A stretch of 64,000 nucleotides of DNA, taken from assembly GCA_944372335.1 (NCBI GenBank), contig CALVYQ010000008.1, positions 1 to 64,000 on the forward strand. Direction: 5' to 3'. Origin of the DNA: an uncultured Clostridia bacterium (GTDB taxonomy: Bacteria > Bacillota > Clostridia > Christensenellales > UBA1242). Below are positions 33,484 through 43,372 of the stretch, piece after piece (positions within the stretch are counted from its first letter, which is position 1; the number at the start of each line of letters is the position of its first letter). Position numbers and translations under genes: made by a program. A model generated the notes under the pieces. It worked only from the letters and a program-made list of their open reading frames with translations. It was not told where the DNA came from and made no database searches.

Positions 33484-33984
33484 ATGAAATTGATATATAT
33501 ACATCACGCACATAGGAATAAAGGAAATCCACCAACTCAAGAAGATGATATAACAAAACTTGGGGTTAAAGATGCAAAAATTGTTGCAAAGTTTCTGAGA
33601 GCTTTAAATAAGCGTGGAGTAAGAATAAAAGCAATCTATTCTTCTCCATTTAAGAGATGTATTAAAACCGCCAAGATAATAAATAAAAACCTCAAAGTTG
33701 ACATAATTGAAGAAGCGAACTTTAATGAAGCGGGGAGTGTGCCTGGTGAAAGTTGGCTTGATGTGCAGAAAAGAACAAGAAAGGCACTATATGATATTGT
33801 GTGTAAATACAAAGATGATGATGCTGTTGTCTGTGTTACAAGTGGTGTCAATGTGATAGCATTTATATTTCTTGTATGTAATTTGCGACCAAGTGATAAA
33901 GCTCCATATATAGGCATACCAAGTTGTTCTCCGATGCTATTCAATATAACCAAAGAGGATTTCAAAGATTATAATGAAAATTAA
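33484..33984 (+). CDS. degenerate histidine-phosphatase-family protein
   Basis: The 166-residue protein has the overall shape of the phosphoglycerate-mutase-like histidine phosphatase family: an N-terminal strand, AIYSSPFKRCIKTAKII (about 53-69) with the second arginine, GESW and a late V-x-x-G-V-x-V strand. Key residues differ. The usual RHG motif reads HHA (LIYIHHAHR), keeping one histidine but losing the arginine, and the second catalytic histidine of the usual 'SHGG' loop is replaced in VTSGVN. It may be inactive or use a different chemistry. TAGGAG precedes the ATG. Confidence 0.75.
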   Translation: MKLIYIHHAHRNKGNPPTQEDDITKLGVKDAKIVAKFLRALNKRGVRIKAIYSSPFKRCIKTAKIINKNLKVDIIEEANFNEAGSVPGESWLDVQKRTRKALYDIVCKYKDDDAVVCVTSGVNVIAFIFLVCNLRPSDKAPYIGIPSCSPMLFNITKEDFKDYNEN

Positions 33985-34011
33985 TTCTGATATATCTTAT
34001 TTTAATTAATT

Positions 34012-34053
34012 AAAAATAAAAGCATATTATTAATTTAATATGCTTTTATTTTT
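34012..34053. terminator. bidirectional terminator between the phosphatase-like gene and the giant gene
   Basis: AAAAATAAAAGCATATTA (34012-34029) pairs perfectly with TAATATGCTTTTATTTTT (34036-34053). The genes converge on it, and both flanks provide the T tract for their own direction. Confidence 0.88.
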
Positions 34054-34056
34054 AGA

Positions 34057-37000
34057 TTATTTAACCTTAATTCTCTTTCTAAGTAGAATTACTATGATAG
34101 CAACACCAATAACAACCACAATTGAAACAACTATTGCTATAATTGTTGCGGCATTGAATGGATCCTCTTTGGTAACTTTATAGCTATACAAGAGAATGTT
34201 GCTTGGCGAAACAAGTTGAACAAAGTAGGTGTTTGCATCTGTTATATTATAAGTTTGAACGCCCGTAGATTCAGCATCTATCTCAAAGGAGTAGTCCACA
34301 ACCCTTGCTCCATTATCAGTGTAATGCACCACTTGCAAGAAGCTGTTACCAAATTCATTATAGACATTTGCAGTGTTGAATGTAAGGTTGATTGTTGATT
34401 TTGTTGTTGCACCAGGGGAGATATTTGAAAAGATTAAATCATCTGTACCAACTTCGATTATAACACGATAAGTCCAACTTGTTTGAGTGTTATCACTTTG
34501 ATACATTTTCTCGTTGCTGTTTACTGTTATATCATAGACGCCAACGCCTGTCTTTTCGTCGATATAAGAAAGAGCAAGTTCAGCCAAATATTCTTTTTGA
34601 TTGATGGTTATTGTGCGTAAATCTAAGGTGTTTAGGAACGTTTCTGTTACATCTACTCCATCTTTCATTATCTTTTCAATATAGTAGTTTGAATATTGAT
34701 TTAAGATATAAGAATAACGATATTCATTAGGATTTAAAATCGTGAAACTGTATGTCAAAGATTGTATGGCTTGATTTTGCGTGCTTCCGCTGTTTGATAT
34801 TGCAGAAAATCTTACTGTGTAATAGCCTGTCGAAGAGAAAGTGTATGACCTTTCACGATTGTTGTAAGTATAGCCTGTGTATGCATTATTGTTTCGTGTT
34901 ACCTCAATTGAAACTCCGGCTTCTGTATAATAGTTTGTGAGATTTGAGTCAATAGTCAAGGTCACTTCTCCATTATAGGTTGCTTCATTTATAGGCTCGG
35001 TTGTTACAACTTCCTGTGTTTCTGGATTGATATAACTTAAAGTGAAAGGAATATCTTTTAAAAATACAAGAGTAAATTCGCTTGCTTGTGAGGTTGTGCC
35101 TTTACTGAAGGTTTGGCTGTTCCCTGCTTTATCTACAAAGTTAATTCTGTAGTTACCAGAGCGGGTGATGTAGGTGTAATAATACTCGTTATTGCCTATT
35201 CTTTCGCTATATATTGTAGGAGTCAACTCTATTCCGTTTTTGCTTATTTTAATATCAATGGTGTTTTGTCTTATAGCATAATATTTTGACCACTCTATTT
35301 TTAATTGGTCTAAGGAAGAGGTATCAGGTACAATATATTCAAAAATCGATCTTGTAATCAAATTCTGGTTAGTATCAATATTTCCGGAAGAGTTGTAGGA
35401 GTAGAAGCCCTCAACAATACTGTCCGTTGGTTCGATAAAGGTGACCGCAATATATGTGTCAAATCTTGGAATGTTATTTAGGCCGGTGATATATTGCAGG
35501 TTTGATATATGATAGATATAGGTTCTGACATTATCGGCATCTACATAGTGGCCATCTAAGTCAGGCTTGTTCTCTTGAACGCTGACAACATATTGTTCGG
35601 TGTTTGTTACAATTCTCAATCTTGAGTTTCTATCAATGTAATTTATATTTACTATGTAATGATTTGGATTTTGATAAGTGCCATCTGGCGAGGTGTATGT
35701 GCTTCCTGAACGGCTTACTACTTGTGCTTCGCCATTTTCATCGATAAGTTCCACATAGTAAGCTGATTGAAGTGTAGATGAAAGGGTGAAGGAATAAACA
35801 CGATTTGTAGGAACAATTTCAAAGATGTATTCGCTGTTAGAAAGTTGATTGTAGTAATCATGTTCCATGATATAATCTAAATCATACCAAACTTTTAAAT
35901 AGTATGTTACTGAGCTTTCTTCCTCAGGACAAGATATGATTGTTCCGCTTGCAATTTCCTCAAAGTTTACATTATCTGTGCTTATATAATATTTGATTGG
36001 CAAGAAGTTTTCAGAGGTTTCACCATACATTAAAGTCACTCTTGAATAGAAATCTACTTTTGTAGCTCCACTTAAGCCAAGCACTGCTTGTGTAACATTA
36101 CTGCCATTGGTTGTCAAATAGAATTGCCTTTCTTCAGTTGTTGGAGTTTGGTCTGTGTTAGGTGTGCTGATTTGGTCATTTAAAATGAAGTAAACTGTCT
36201 TAATTGGAGTTAATTCTTCACCTTCAACGGCAGTGGCGTAGGCATCATAGACATCAATTCTGTATTTGTAGTTATATTTAGAACTGCTATCTCTGATACT
36301 GTAAGTGTTTCTAATGACTGAGCCAGATATATTTCTTGTCAATCTAATCGAAGTATCAGTGTCATTTAATAAGTCGCTTTCTACTAGAAGAGTATAACCT
36401 GTAAGTTCGTTATTGTTTGCTTCATATATTTCAATTCTGTATTTTCTCTCATTGTATGTATAAGCAAAGCCGTCCTCTGTGATATAGGTGAGGTTGTTAT
36501 CTCTTCTATCATAGAACGAGTAGAGTATGTTATTGCTATCTACTTCCTGATATCCCGTTGTTTCTTGATAGAGATGAATTTCACTGTAGGTGCTTCCATA
36601 ATTGTCGGTAAATTCGTATATAATTCGTGAGTCACGTGCAAGATTAGCAACAAATAACTCAAAGGTAATGGTCGTACCTGTAGTTGTTACTGTCACATTT
36701 TGATTGCTTGTAAATCCATCGGCATATCCAAGAGGATTTGAAATTTCATAATATACTTCTTCGGTTGACACACCTGTTACCGCAGGTGTATAGATTTTTA
36801 TATAAGTTAAGTACGTCTGAGCTGTCAATGTGCTTTCTATTGCACTATCAGATGGTTGAGATATGGTGATATGTTCTCTTTCAGAATTATTAGATAAAGA
36901 AGATGTAAGAGCCGTGTTTCTTGTGTTGAAGTAGAAGCTCTCAGTTGTTCCACGAGTGGTGTCATATACTGTTATGCTGTCTTTAAGGCGAGTGTCTTTG

Positions 37001-40000
37001 CTACCGTCAATTAATTCATCAATATCAACTTCTTGTAAGGAGAGGGTATTGTTTGCAGTTCCTACAATTTGATATACCTTTCCTTCTGCTAGCCATGGTG
37101 AAGCCAGATAATAATTTGTTACTAAAACTTCATTTAAATATTTATCCACACGGAAATTAATCCAAGTGTTGCCAAAGTAATTAAAATCTTGAAGAAGAAG
37201 TCCCGGCTTTGCATAAATACTTAAAAGTGCGTTATGGGTTGACTGTTTTGCTGTCACGTAGTCAGATTTTGTGAATGAGTATGGTGTTTCGTTTTGTGTA
37301 TAAGAGATCAAAGCATAATTATCTTTCATTGTGCTGTAATCTACAATATATATGGTGTATATCGTCAAGTTTCCGGCCAAATCGCTTTCTACTATTTCAT
37401 AATAGGTATCACTTGCGAAAGCAGATAGCGAAGATATCAAACTGTAATTGCTTTCAAGGAAAGTTTCAGGAGTTATTTCGCTATAGTTTCCATTATACTT
37501 ATCTTGAACAACACGGTAGTAAATATTGAAGCTTTCATCTTGCGAGGTATTTTTCAAAGTGTTTAGGAATGAACTTTCAACAGCATAAGAATAGTATCTA
37601 AAATTACCAGATATTGTGCTTGTGTTATAAGAAGTTTCTGTGTTGTCTGTAACTATATCGCCATTAATATTTTCTTTAACTCTAAAGTCTTCATAGGTTA
37701 AGAAATCATCAATATAGAAATTATCAATTACGCTATTTACAAGTCCATCTATGTTTGTGTAAGGAGCTTCACGATCAAGCAGTATTCTTTTTGTGATAGT
37801 TTCATAATATGCATCATTGTGATTTTCATATTGCATTGTTATGTCAACATAATCACCATGTCTGGTTACTCTTTGTCCGTTTACTTCAATCCTGCTTAGG
37901 TTTAAGTTGCCATAGTATGAATTTTGCGATTCTCCACTATTTACAAAAAGGTCACTCATAGTCATCGTCACTGCCATTCCGCCGTTTACTGAAACTTGGA
38001 AGTTTTCGGTGTCAATACCTGCAGTGTAAATGTCACGAGGCTTGCTCCAAATAAGTTGAATGTTATTTTGATTTGTGTGATAAACGGTCATACCGTTCTC
38101 TGTTGTTGAATTAAGTGTTCTACCTCTAGTTGTTGTTCTTGCCTCAAAATTAGGCGAGGTATTTTCTATGTTAAATGTGAAAGTTGCAAGTTGTCTGAAC
38201 GAACTGTCACTTCTATAACCTTGATAGATAACAACTCTGTAAGTGCCTTCCTCTGTAAGAGCGGTAAGAGGATTTCCATTGCTGTCATAGAAAGTCAAGA
38301 AACCATTTTCACTTTCAGCATTAGCTGGATTTGGGTCGCTAAAAGTTGTTGTTGTTCTATAAATAGGTGTGTTAATTCCATCAGTAGGATTTCGATATAT
38401 CTCTGCAAAGATGAGGTATTCTTCTATATAGACATTACCTTCTTCATCTGTGATTAAATCTGTTGTGTTTAAATCACTCGCTATCGCATTAAGATTGTTG
38501 TAGGCATTCTGATTGTTTTCATTATTATATACAACTTCATAGTAGTAATCTGTTTCACTTTCCTCAGTTGTTTGAACTCCATCAACCATAATAGGATTCC
38601 CAAATTCGTCAAAGGCTGGCACTTGCAATGGTGTTTTTTGTGCATACATTGTGTATTTATATGTTGGAACATAAATTCTCAATGGTAATTTATTTGTGGA
38701 AAGAATCGAGTTTTCGTTGCTATCATACAAGGTTGTGCTGTTTAAATTTCCGTCTGGACTGTCAGGGAAAGTTATTACAAGGTCGGTGTTATCTCCGCTG
38801 TCATACATTCCGATAAATATTTCTCCACCGACTAAACTTTCAGAGTGAGAGCTACTTCCTTCACCTTTAGTGACAGGAGAGGAAATCACATCATTTCTAT
38901 CGACGTAGAGAACATATCTTCTAGTCAAATAATCCTGTTCGTTTAGGGTTGGAGTGACGTCCATGTTATATTCTCTTGAGATAACATACATACCTTCATT
39001 AGTGACGCCATCATTGTTGATAAATAGCTCATCAATGTTAGTCTCTGTAGATTGTCCTTCCGAATAGTTGTATAGCTCAGTTGTAGAGGTTCTTTCATCA
39101 CTCAATTCTCTATAGTAATAGGTCACACCATTGACCTCTATCTCTTTATCAACGTAAGCATAGTAATCAACTCTTACGCTATCGATTTGCACAGTTGTTT
39201 CGTCTGCCACTGTTGGGATATATGAAACATACACAAGCTCATTTACATTTATTGGTGATAGATAGGTTGTCAAAGTGTCACCATCATCGCTTACCACCAT
39301 TAGGTTGCTAGATAGATAGACATTTTCCTCTTGACCTTGATTGTTTGTTTCTTCATAGAAAAGCCTAAATTCTGATGTGTCATGGCTGATAATTACGTTT
39401 TGTCTAGCACTATAATAATTTGTGTATTGTATCAAAGAGGTGGTGCTTGATGCATAATCGTATGCGGTGTTGCTTTCATCTCTTATAAGGACACGGTAAG
39501 TATATTCACGGTCATCATTTAAATTTATTGAATTCTTGCCGGTTGCTTGTTGATAATTATTGCTACCGATTGGCGTTTCATAAATTAAGTCATCAATTTC
39601 AAACGTCAGATATGCTCTAGTTGTTGGGGCGGTAAGCGAAGAGCAATTGATATACTGAATGTAGTTATTTCGGTATAGTAGATTATAAAATGCTCTGTAA
39701 ATATCGAGAGATGTGTTGCCATTATAATCTTTATATATTGCATAATTGGCATTTGCTTCTGTTGCATTTTCAATATTTGAAATGTTTCTAAAATTGATAG
39801 CTCCATTTGCATCGTCAATAGAAATTGTTTTATAATCTCCCCAATAGAGTGTGGAAGCTTCGGAAATATAGTAGTAGGACGGGATCAAGGAGAATTCACT
39901 TCCTGTTTCAAGCACGAAAAGCGGAGCGGTGTTATCTATTATGAAGATTTCTACTGAATGGTTGCTAGCTTCATCATAAACATCAAAGACATACATACCA

Positions 40001-42390
40001 CTCTCTGATAAGACATACTGACTTGTGATTGTGGAAGTTTGTCCGTTTGTGTTTCCGGCGTATCTTGTCCATCTTCCTTCACTTGTCAAGTCAAGCGAGT
40101 AGTTTATTGGTATATAGGAAACGCCCATCGTGCCAAGTAAAAAGTCTTGCAATATATTTGAAGTGTTAAGTCCTTCTTGATAAAAGTTGCTTGTCACCAA
40201 TGGGAAGTATCTATAATAAGCAAAGGTTTCTGCAGAGCTTGATTTGTCTGACCAAGACACAATTATATTTTGATTTGAAGAAATTCCTTCAACGCTACGA
40301 AGAATGTTATATCTTGAAGAACCAGAAATTAAGGAGACATTCCTAGCTGAGACATTTTCGATGGCAATTTTATCAATTGTAAAATAGAATTGCTTGATAA
40401 TTCTGTTATTTACCACATCTATATCTGTATCATTCATCTCGTTGGTGTAGTAAAGCCTTACCGTAAAGTGAGCGTTCTCTGTGAGTTCTAGGGTGTCCGA
40501 GTTGTTATTAAGTGCTCGCATATCTATGCCATATCTTCCACCATATTTACTTAAATATTGATCGTTTACATAGTCATAGGCATAAACTTGAACAGTGACA
40601 TCTTTATCGTGAACATTGTTTATGTTTGGATTGGATATTAAGACGCTTTCGTTGGTGTAGGTATCAGAGAAGATGGCTTTTCCGCTTTCACTATTAATAG
40701 CAACAGAAGGTGGAGTTGTGTCAATCTCAAAGAAGAAAACTTGATAAAAAATTGTGTTAGCATCTCTTTGAGCATTTGTTGTGTAGAATTGGTCAAAGGT
40801 ATAGGCAAGAACAAAGATGTAAGTTCCTGCGTCACTTATTGAACCTCCTTGATAGGTTGTGTAGTATAATTCCTGTCCATGTAGATTTGCTCCATCTAAA
40901 GGCTGATAACCCGGAAGCTCTGTCGTTGAATAGACGTAGGATCTAACATTGCCATTCAATATTGCAGTGGCGTTTAGATTAAATCTAACAAGTGCCTGAT
41001 TGGTAGTTTCGGGAGTGATTATGTAGTTGCTATTTTCGTCGGTTTGATTAAGATAGTTTAAAATATTTGTATAGACAAATGTGGAACTGCCTGTTGTGTC
41101 AGAGCTTGAAGTATTTTGTCCGAAACTTGAATTATAGGCAAGAAAATTTGCGGTGATATCTGCACTGTGATAATAAGAGCCGTCAAATTGCCCTTCTTCA
41201 TTTTCATAAGTTTTAAATTCCACAAACTCTCTATTGTTATCATAGTCAATATGAGTTGCTTGATATCCATAGACATATACCATCACATCTTTTGTAAGAT
41301 TAGCAAGTGCAGAAAGTTGGTATTTGTTATACATATTTTCAGAGGTAGAGAAGGTGGCTACTGCGTCAAAGGAAACTGAGTAATTGCCAATATCATAGAA
41401 GTAGATGGTTGTCTGCTCTCCATTTTTCTGATAGCGGATTATTTCATCACCTGTCAAAGTGTATCCACTTGTCTCACCATTGTCATCTTCTGCAATATAA
41501 GAAAGTGTGGCAGTCTGATAGGAAGAATTTAATTCTTTTAATATTGTCACATCATATTTAGTTTGGTCATAAGTTAGGCTGGCAATCCTATTTCCTTCAT
41601 ACGAATAATTGCTATAAAGATAGTTGCCATAATTTGGATTTATAGTTGTTGAGATGGTTGTTGAACTATCAAAGTTGTTTTGTGTAAAAACAGGACGGTT
41701 ATTTACAATATAAGAGTTTTGTCTTAAAACAAAGAAAGAATAGGTCAGTGTTTCGTCTGTTGTATTTTGGAATCTTTCCTCAGTCTGGTCAGTTCTACCA
41801 TCAAGTGCTTGCCATAAATCAATTTCTACCTGCAAGGTGTATAGTCCTTCAATAAGGTTACCTGAGTCATCAAGGATATTGAATGTGTCATCAGCATCAG
41901 CAGTATTTCCAAAATTTATCTCAAAGCTTTCAGGCATAACATCAACGAGATTTTGAAAGGAGAGATTTGAGCTTGTTGAGAAGCTTTTACCTTCTAGACT
42001 TTGGTCAACACCATTGATGCTCAAATTGATACCGTTGATTCTGTAAAAGTAAAACATAGAGAGATTGTTTTCATCTGGATAATAAACATAATCATAAATT
42101 TGTCCACCACCAGAGTTTACCTCTTCTCCATTTGTTTTTAAAAATATTTTAAGAGAGTTACTTCCATTATAAAGGAAGATGTCATCATTAATTAACGTAT
42201 TTGAAACTGCGTCACCACTTTCGACTTCAATACCAACATAATCTTGGACATTGTTTTCCACATCTTCTACTATGCTTGTATCGGCATAAGTCACTGTATC
42301 TTTTTTAGTTGACATGATAAAGATACCGCCAATCAAAAAACAAGCAGATACAAGCAAATACATGAAAGATTTAAAAACATTAGTTTTCAT
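34057..42390 (-). CDS. giant membrane-anchored surface protein with many Ig-like modules
   Basis: At about 2777 residues this is the largest gene of the window (8.3 kb). The N terminus is an uncleaved-looking or cleavable signal sequence (SFMYLLVSACFLIGGIFIM, about 8-26). The C terminus has a membrane helix (AATIIAIVVSIVVVIGVAII) followed by RKRIKVK and no LPXTG. The exterior is rich in Asn, Tyr, Thr and Ser, with repeated domain boundaries such as DTTPPSVAI, DNTAPLFVL, ENTSPNFEA and DREAPYTNI, and phrases like G.Y.V...D.AGN, typical of bacterial Ig-like/HYR modules. I estimate ten or more modules. ATG 42390 follows AGAGGTG; a GTG at 42396 overlaps that site. It shares architecture with the 1435-residue neighbour. 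Confidence 0.75.
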   Translation of the reverse strand: MKTNVFKSFMYLLVSACFLIGGIFIMSTKKDTVTYADTSIVEDVENNVQDYVGIEVESGDAVSNTLINDDIFLYNGSNSLKIFLKTNGEEVNSGGGQIYDYVYYPDENNLSMFYFYRINGINLSINGVDQSLEGKSFSTSSNLSFQNLVDVMPESFEINFGNTADADDTFNILDDSGNLIEGLYTLQVEIDLWQALDGRTDQTEERFQNTTDETLTYSFFVLRQNSYIVNNRPVFTQNNFDSSTTISTTINPNYGNYLYSNYSYEGNRIASLTYDQTKYDVTILKELNSSYQTATLSYIAEDDNGETSGYTLTGDEIIRYQKNGEQTTIYFYDIGNYSVSFDAVATFSTSENMYNKYQLSALANLTKDVMVYVYGYQATHIDYDNNREFVEFKTYENEEGQFDGSYYHSADITANFLAYNSSFGQNTSSSDTTGSSTFVYTNILNYLNQTDENSNYIITPETTNQALVRFNLNATAILNGNVRSYVYSTTELPGYQPLDGANLHGQELYYTTYQGGSISDAGTYIFVLAYTFDQFYTTNAQRDANTIFYQVFFFEIDTTPPSVAINSESGKAIFSDTYTNESVLISNPNINNVHDKDVTVQVYAYDYVNDQYLSKYGGRYGIDMRALNNNSDTLELTENAHFTVRLYYTNEMNDTDIDVVNNRIIKQFYFTIDKIAIENVSARNVSLISGSSRYNILRSVEGISSNQNIIVSWSDKSSSAETFAYYRYFPLVTSNFYQEGLNTSNILQDFLLGTMGVSYIPINYSLDLTSEGRWTRYAGNTNGQTSTITSQYVLSESGMYVFDVYDEASNHSVEIFIIDNTAPLFVLETGSEFSLIPSYYYISEASTLYWGDYKTISIDDANGAINFRNISNIENATEANANYAIYKDYNGNTSLDIYRAFYNLLYRNNYIQYINCSSLTAPTTRAYLTFEIDDLIYETPIGSNNYQQATGKNSINLNDDREYTYRVLIRDESNTAYDYASSTTSLIQYTNYYSARQNVIISHDTSEFRLFYEETNNQGQEENVYLSSNLMVVSDDGDTLTTYLSPINVNELVYVSYIPTVADETTVQIDSVRVDYYAYVDKEIEVNGVTYYYRELSDERTSTTELYNYSEGQSTETNIDELFINNDGVTNEGMYVISREYNMDVTPTLNEQDYLTRRYVLYVDRNDVISSPVTKGEGSSSHSESLVGGEIFIGMYDSGDNTDLVITFPDSPDGNLNSTTLYDSNENSILSTNKLPLRIYVPTYKYTMYAQKTPLQVPAFDEFGNPIMVDGVQTTEESETDYYYEVVYNNENNQNAYNNLNAIASDLNTTDLITDEEGNVYIEEYLIFAEIYRNPTDGINTPIYRTTTTFSDPNPANAESENGFLTFYDSNGNPLTALTEEGTYRVVIYQGYRSDSSFRQLATFTFNIENTSPNFEARTTTRGRTLNSTTENGMTVYHTNQNNIQLIWSKPRDIYTAGIDTENFQVSVNGGMAVTMTMSDLFVNSGESQNSYYGNLNLSRIEVNGQRVTRHGDYVDITMQYENHNDAYYETITKRILLDREAPYTNIDGLVNSVIDNFYIDDFLTYEDFRVKENINGDIVTDNTETSYNTSTISGNFRYYSYAVESSFLNTLKNTSQDESFNIYYRVVQDKYNGNYSEITPETFLESNYSLISSLSAFASDTYYEIVESDLAGNLTIYTIYIVDYSTMKDNYALISYTQNETPYSFTKSDYVTAKQSTHNALLSIYAKPGLLLQDFNYFGNTWINFRVDKYLNEVLVTNYYLASPWLAEGKVYQIVGTANNTLSLQEVDIDELIDGSKDTRLKDSITVYDTTRGTTESFYFNTRNTALTSSLSNNSEREHITISQPSDSAIESTLTAQTYLTYIKIYTPAVTGVSTEEVYYEISNPLGYADGFTSNQNVTVTTTGTTITFELFVANLARDSRIIYEFTDNYGSTYSEIHLYQETTGYQEVDSNNILYSFYDRRDNNLTYITEDGFAYTYNERKYRIEIYEANNNELTGYTLLVESDLLNDTDTSIRLTRNISGSVIRNTYSIRDSSSKYNYKYRIDVYDAYATAVEGEELTPIKTVYFILNDQISTPNTDQTPTTEERQFYLTTNGSNVTQAVLGLSGATKVDFYSRVTLMYGETSENFLPIKYYISTDNVNFEEIASGTIISCPEEESSVTYYLKVWYDLDYIMEHDYYNQLSNSEYIFEIVPTNRVYSFTLSSTLQSAYYVELIDENGEAQVVSRSGSTYTSPDGTYQNPNHYIVNINYIDRNSRLRIVTNTEQYVVSVQENKPDLDGHYVDADNVRTYIYHISNLQYITGLNNIPRFDTYIAVTFIEPTDSIVEGFYSYNSSGNIDTNQNLITRSIFEYIVPDTSSLDQLKIEWSKYYAIRQNTIDIKISKNGIELTPTIYSERIGNNEYYYTYITRSGNYRINFVDKAGNSQTFSKGTTSQASEFTLVFLKDIPFTLSYINPETQEVVTTEPINEATYNGEVTLTIDSNLTNYYTEAGVSIEVTRNNNAYTGYTYNNRERSYTFSSTGYYTVRFSAISNSGSTQNQAIQSLTYSFTILNPNEYRYSYILNQYSNYYIEKIMKDGVDVTETFLNTLDLRTITINQKEYLAELALSYIDEKTGVGVYDITVNSNEKMYQSDNTQTSWTYRVIIEVGTDDLIFSNISPGATTKSTINLTFNTANVYNEFGNSFLQVVHYTDNGARVVDYSFEIDAESTGVQTYNITDANTYFVQLVSPSNILLYSYKVTKEDPFNAATIIAIVVSIVVVIGVAIIVILLRKRIKVK

Positions 42391-42412
42391 AAACACCTCT
42401 CTTATTAAGATA

Positions 42413-42440
42413 ATTTTAGCACATTACTAAAATATTTCAA
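42413..42440 (-). promoter_or_regulatory. promoter of the giant surface protein gene
   Basis: On the minus strand TTGAAA (42435-42440), a 16-nt spacer and TAAAAT (42413-42418), about 23 nt before the ATG. The rest of the 42441-42670 gap is A/T-tract sequence in which I see no gene. Confidence 0.6.
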
Positions 42441-42688
42441 AATAAATAGATAAAATTATTATAAATATATATTTATATTTAATACATATAAAGGTCATAG
42501 AAAATTAAATAGTGCAAAATAAAATAACGCATAAATACTCTAAATTCCATATTGTGTGACGAAAAAACTAATGAAATATATGAAAAAATCAATATTTTAT
42601 TTAATTTTTTTATTAAAAAATGCGATTTTTTTAATATTTTTTATTTTCACTTTTAAATTATTTTAATAAATTTTGACATAATAAAAAT

Positions 42689-43255
42689 ATGGTAAAATTT
42701 TTAAAGAATTTACTTCTATATATCAGTGCCTTTGTGCCTATGTATTTTTTGGTGCTTTTAAAGCTTGTGGTGGAGATTATGAACGGCAATCTCACCTTTA
42801 ACGCACTTAACACCATAAATTTTATTCTTCTCATCTTGCTAATTTCAAGTGGTATTTTTGGGCTAGTTTGGAATGTATGGCTCAACCATGAAAAAGCAAA
42901 AGAGATAGTGGTGCTTAAAAAGGAGAATATAACTGACAAACATTTTTTAGGTTACTTTTCTCTCTTTGTCTTTTTTGCCATACCGTTGCAATTTGAAAAG
43001 GTCAGTGTCTTTTGTGTTATCTTTGTGATACTTATCTTTATCGGCATAGTATATATCAATAATTCGCTTTACTACATTAATCCACTTCTTAATATTTTAG
43101 GTTATAACTTTTATGATATACAATATAGAGATGTAGAAACAGGTGAGATTAAAACGGCAAAAATATTTTATCGGGGCTGTATTGAAGAAAATAAATTTTA
43201 CATGGCGAAAATTAAAAATATCCACTTTACCTTTATTGAAAAGAATTCAAAATAA
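42689..43255 (+). CDS. four-helix integral membrane protein, unknown
   Basis: The 188-residue protein has about four membrane helices in two pairs (roughly residues 7-29, 38-62, 83-99 and 103-127) and a C-terminal soluble part that recalls a small beta domain (YRDVETGEIKTAKIFYRG). I recognise no family. ATG 42689 has no Shine-Dalgarno site; a CATAAT box ends 6 nt before it, so the mRNA may be leaderless. It precedes the DUF1385-PrmC gene on the same strand but is separated from it by an AT-rich gap. Confidence 0.6.
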   Translation: MVKFLKNLLLYISAFVPMYFLVLLKLVVEIMNGNLTFNALNTINFILLILLISSGIFGLVWNVWLNHEKAKEIVVLKKENITDKHFLGYFSLFVFFAIPLQFEKVSVFCVIFVILIFIGIVYINNSLYYINPLLNILGYNFYDIQYRDVETGEIKTAKIFYRGCIEENKFYMAKIKNIHFTFIEKNSK

Positions 43256-43372
43256 TTTATAAAAACAAAAAAAATAATAAAAAATATATATTTTTTAATA
43301 AAAAAATTGATTTTTTGATTAAAATTTAGCTATTTTTCTTTTAATTAATAAATTTAAGTAAATAATTATTGT

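Noticed and set aside
28505..42390. Possible CRISPR-like or tandem DNA repeats in the giant genes
   Set aside because: The repetition is at the level of protein domain style. I found no regularly spaced identical DNA repeats.
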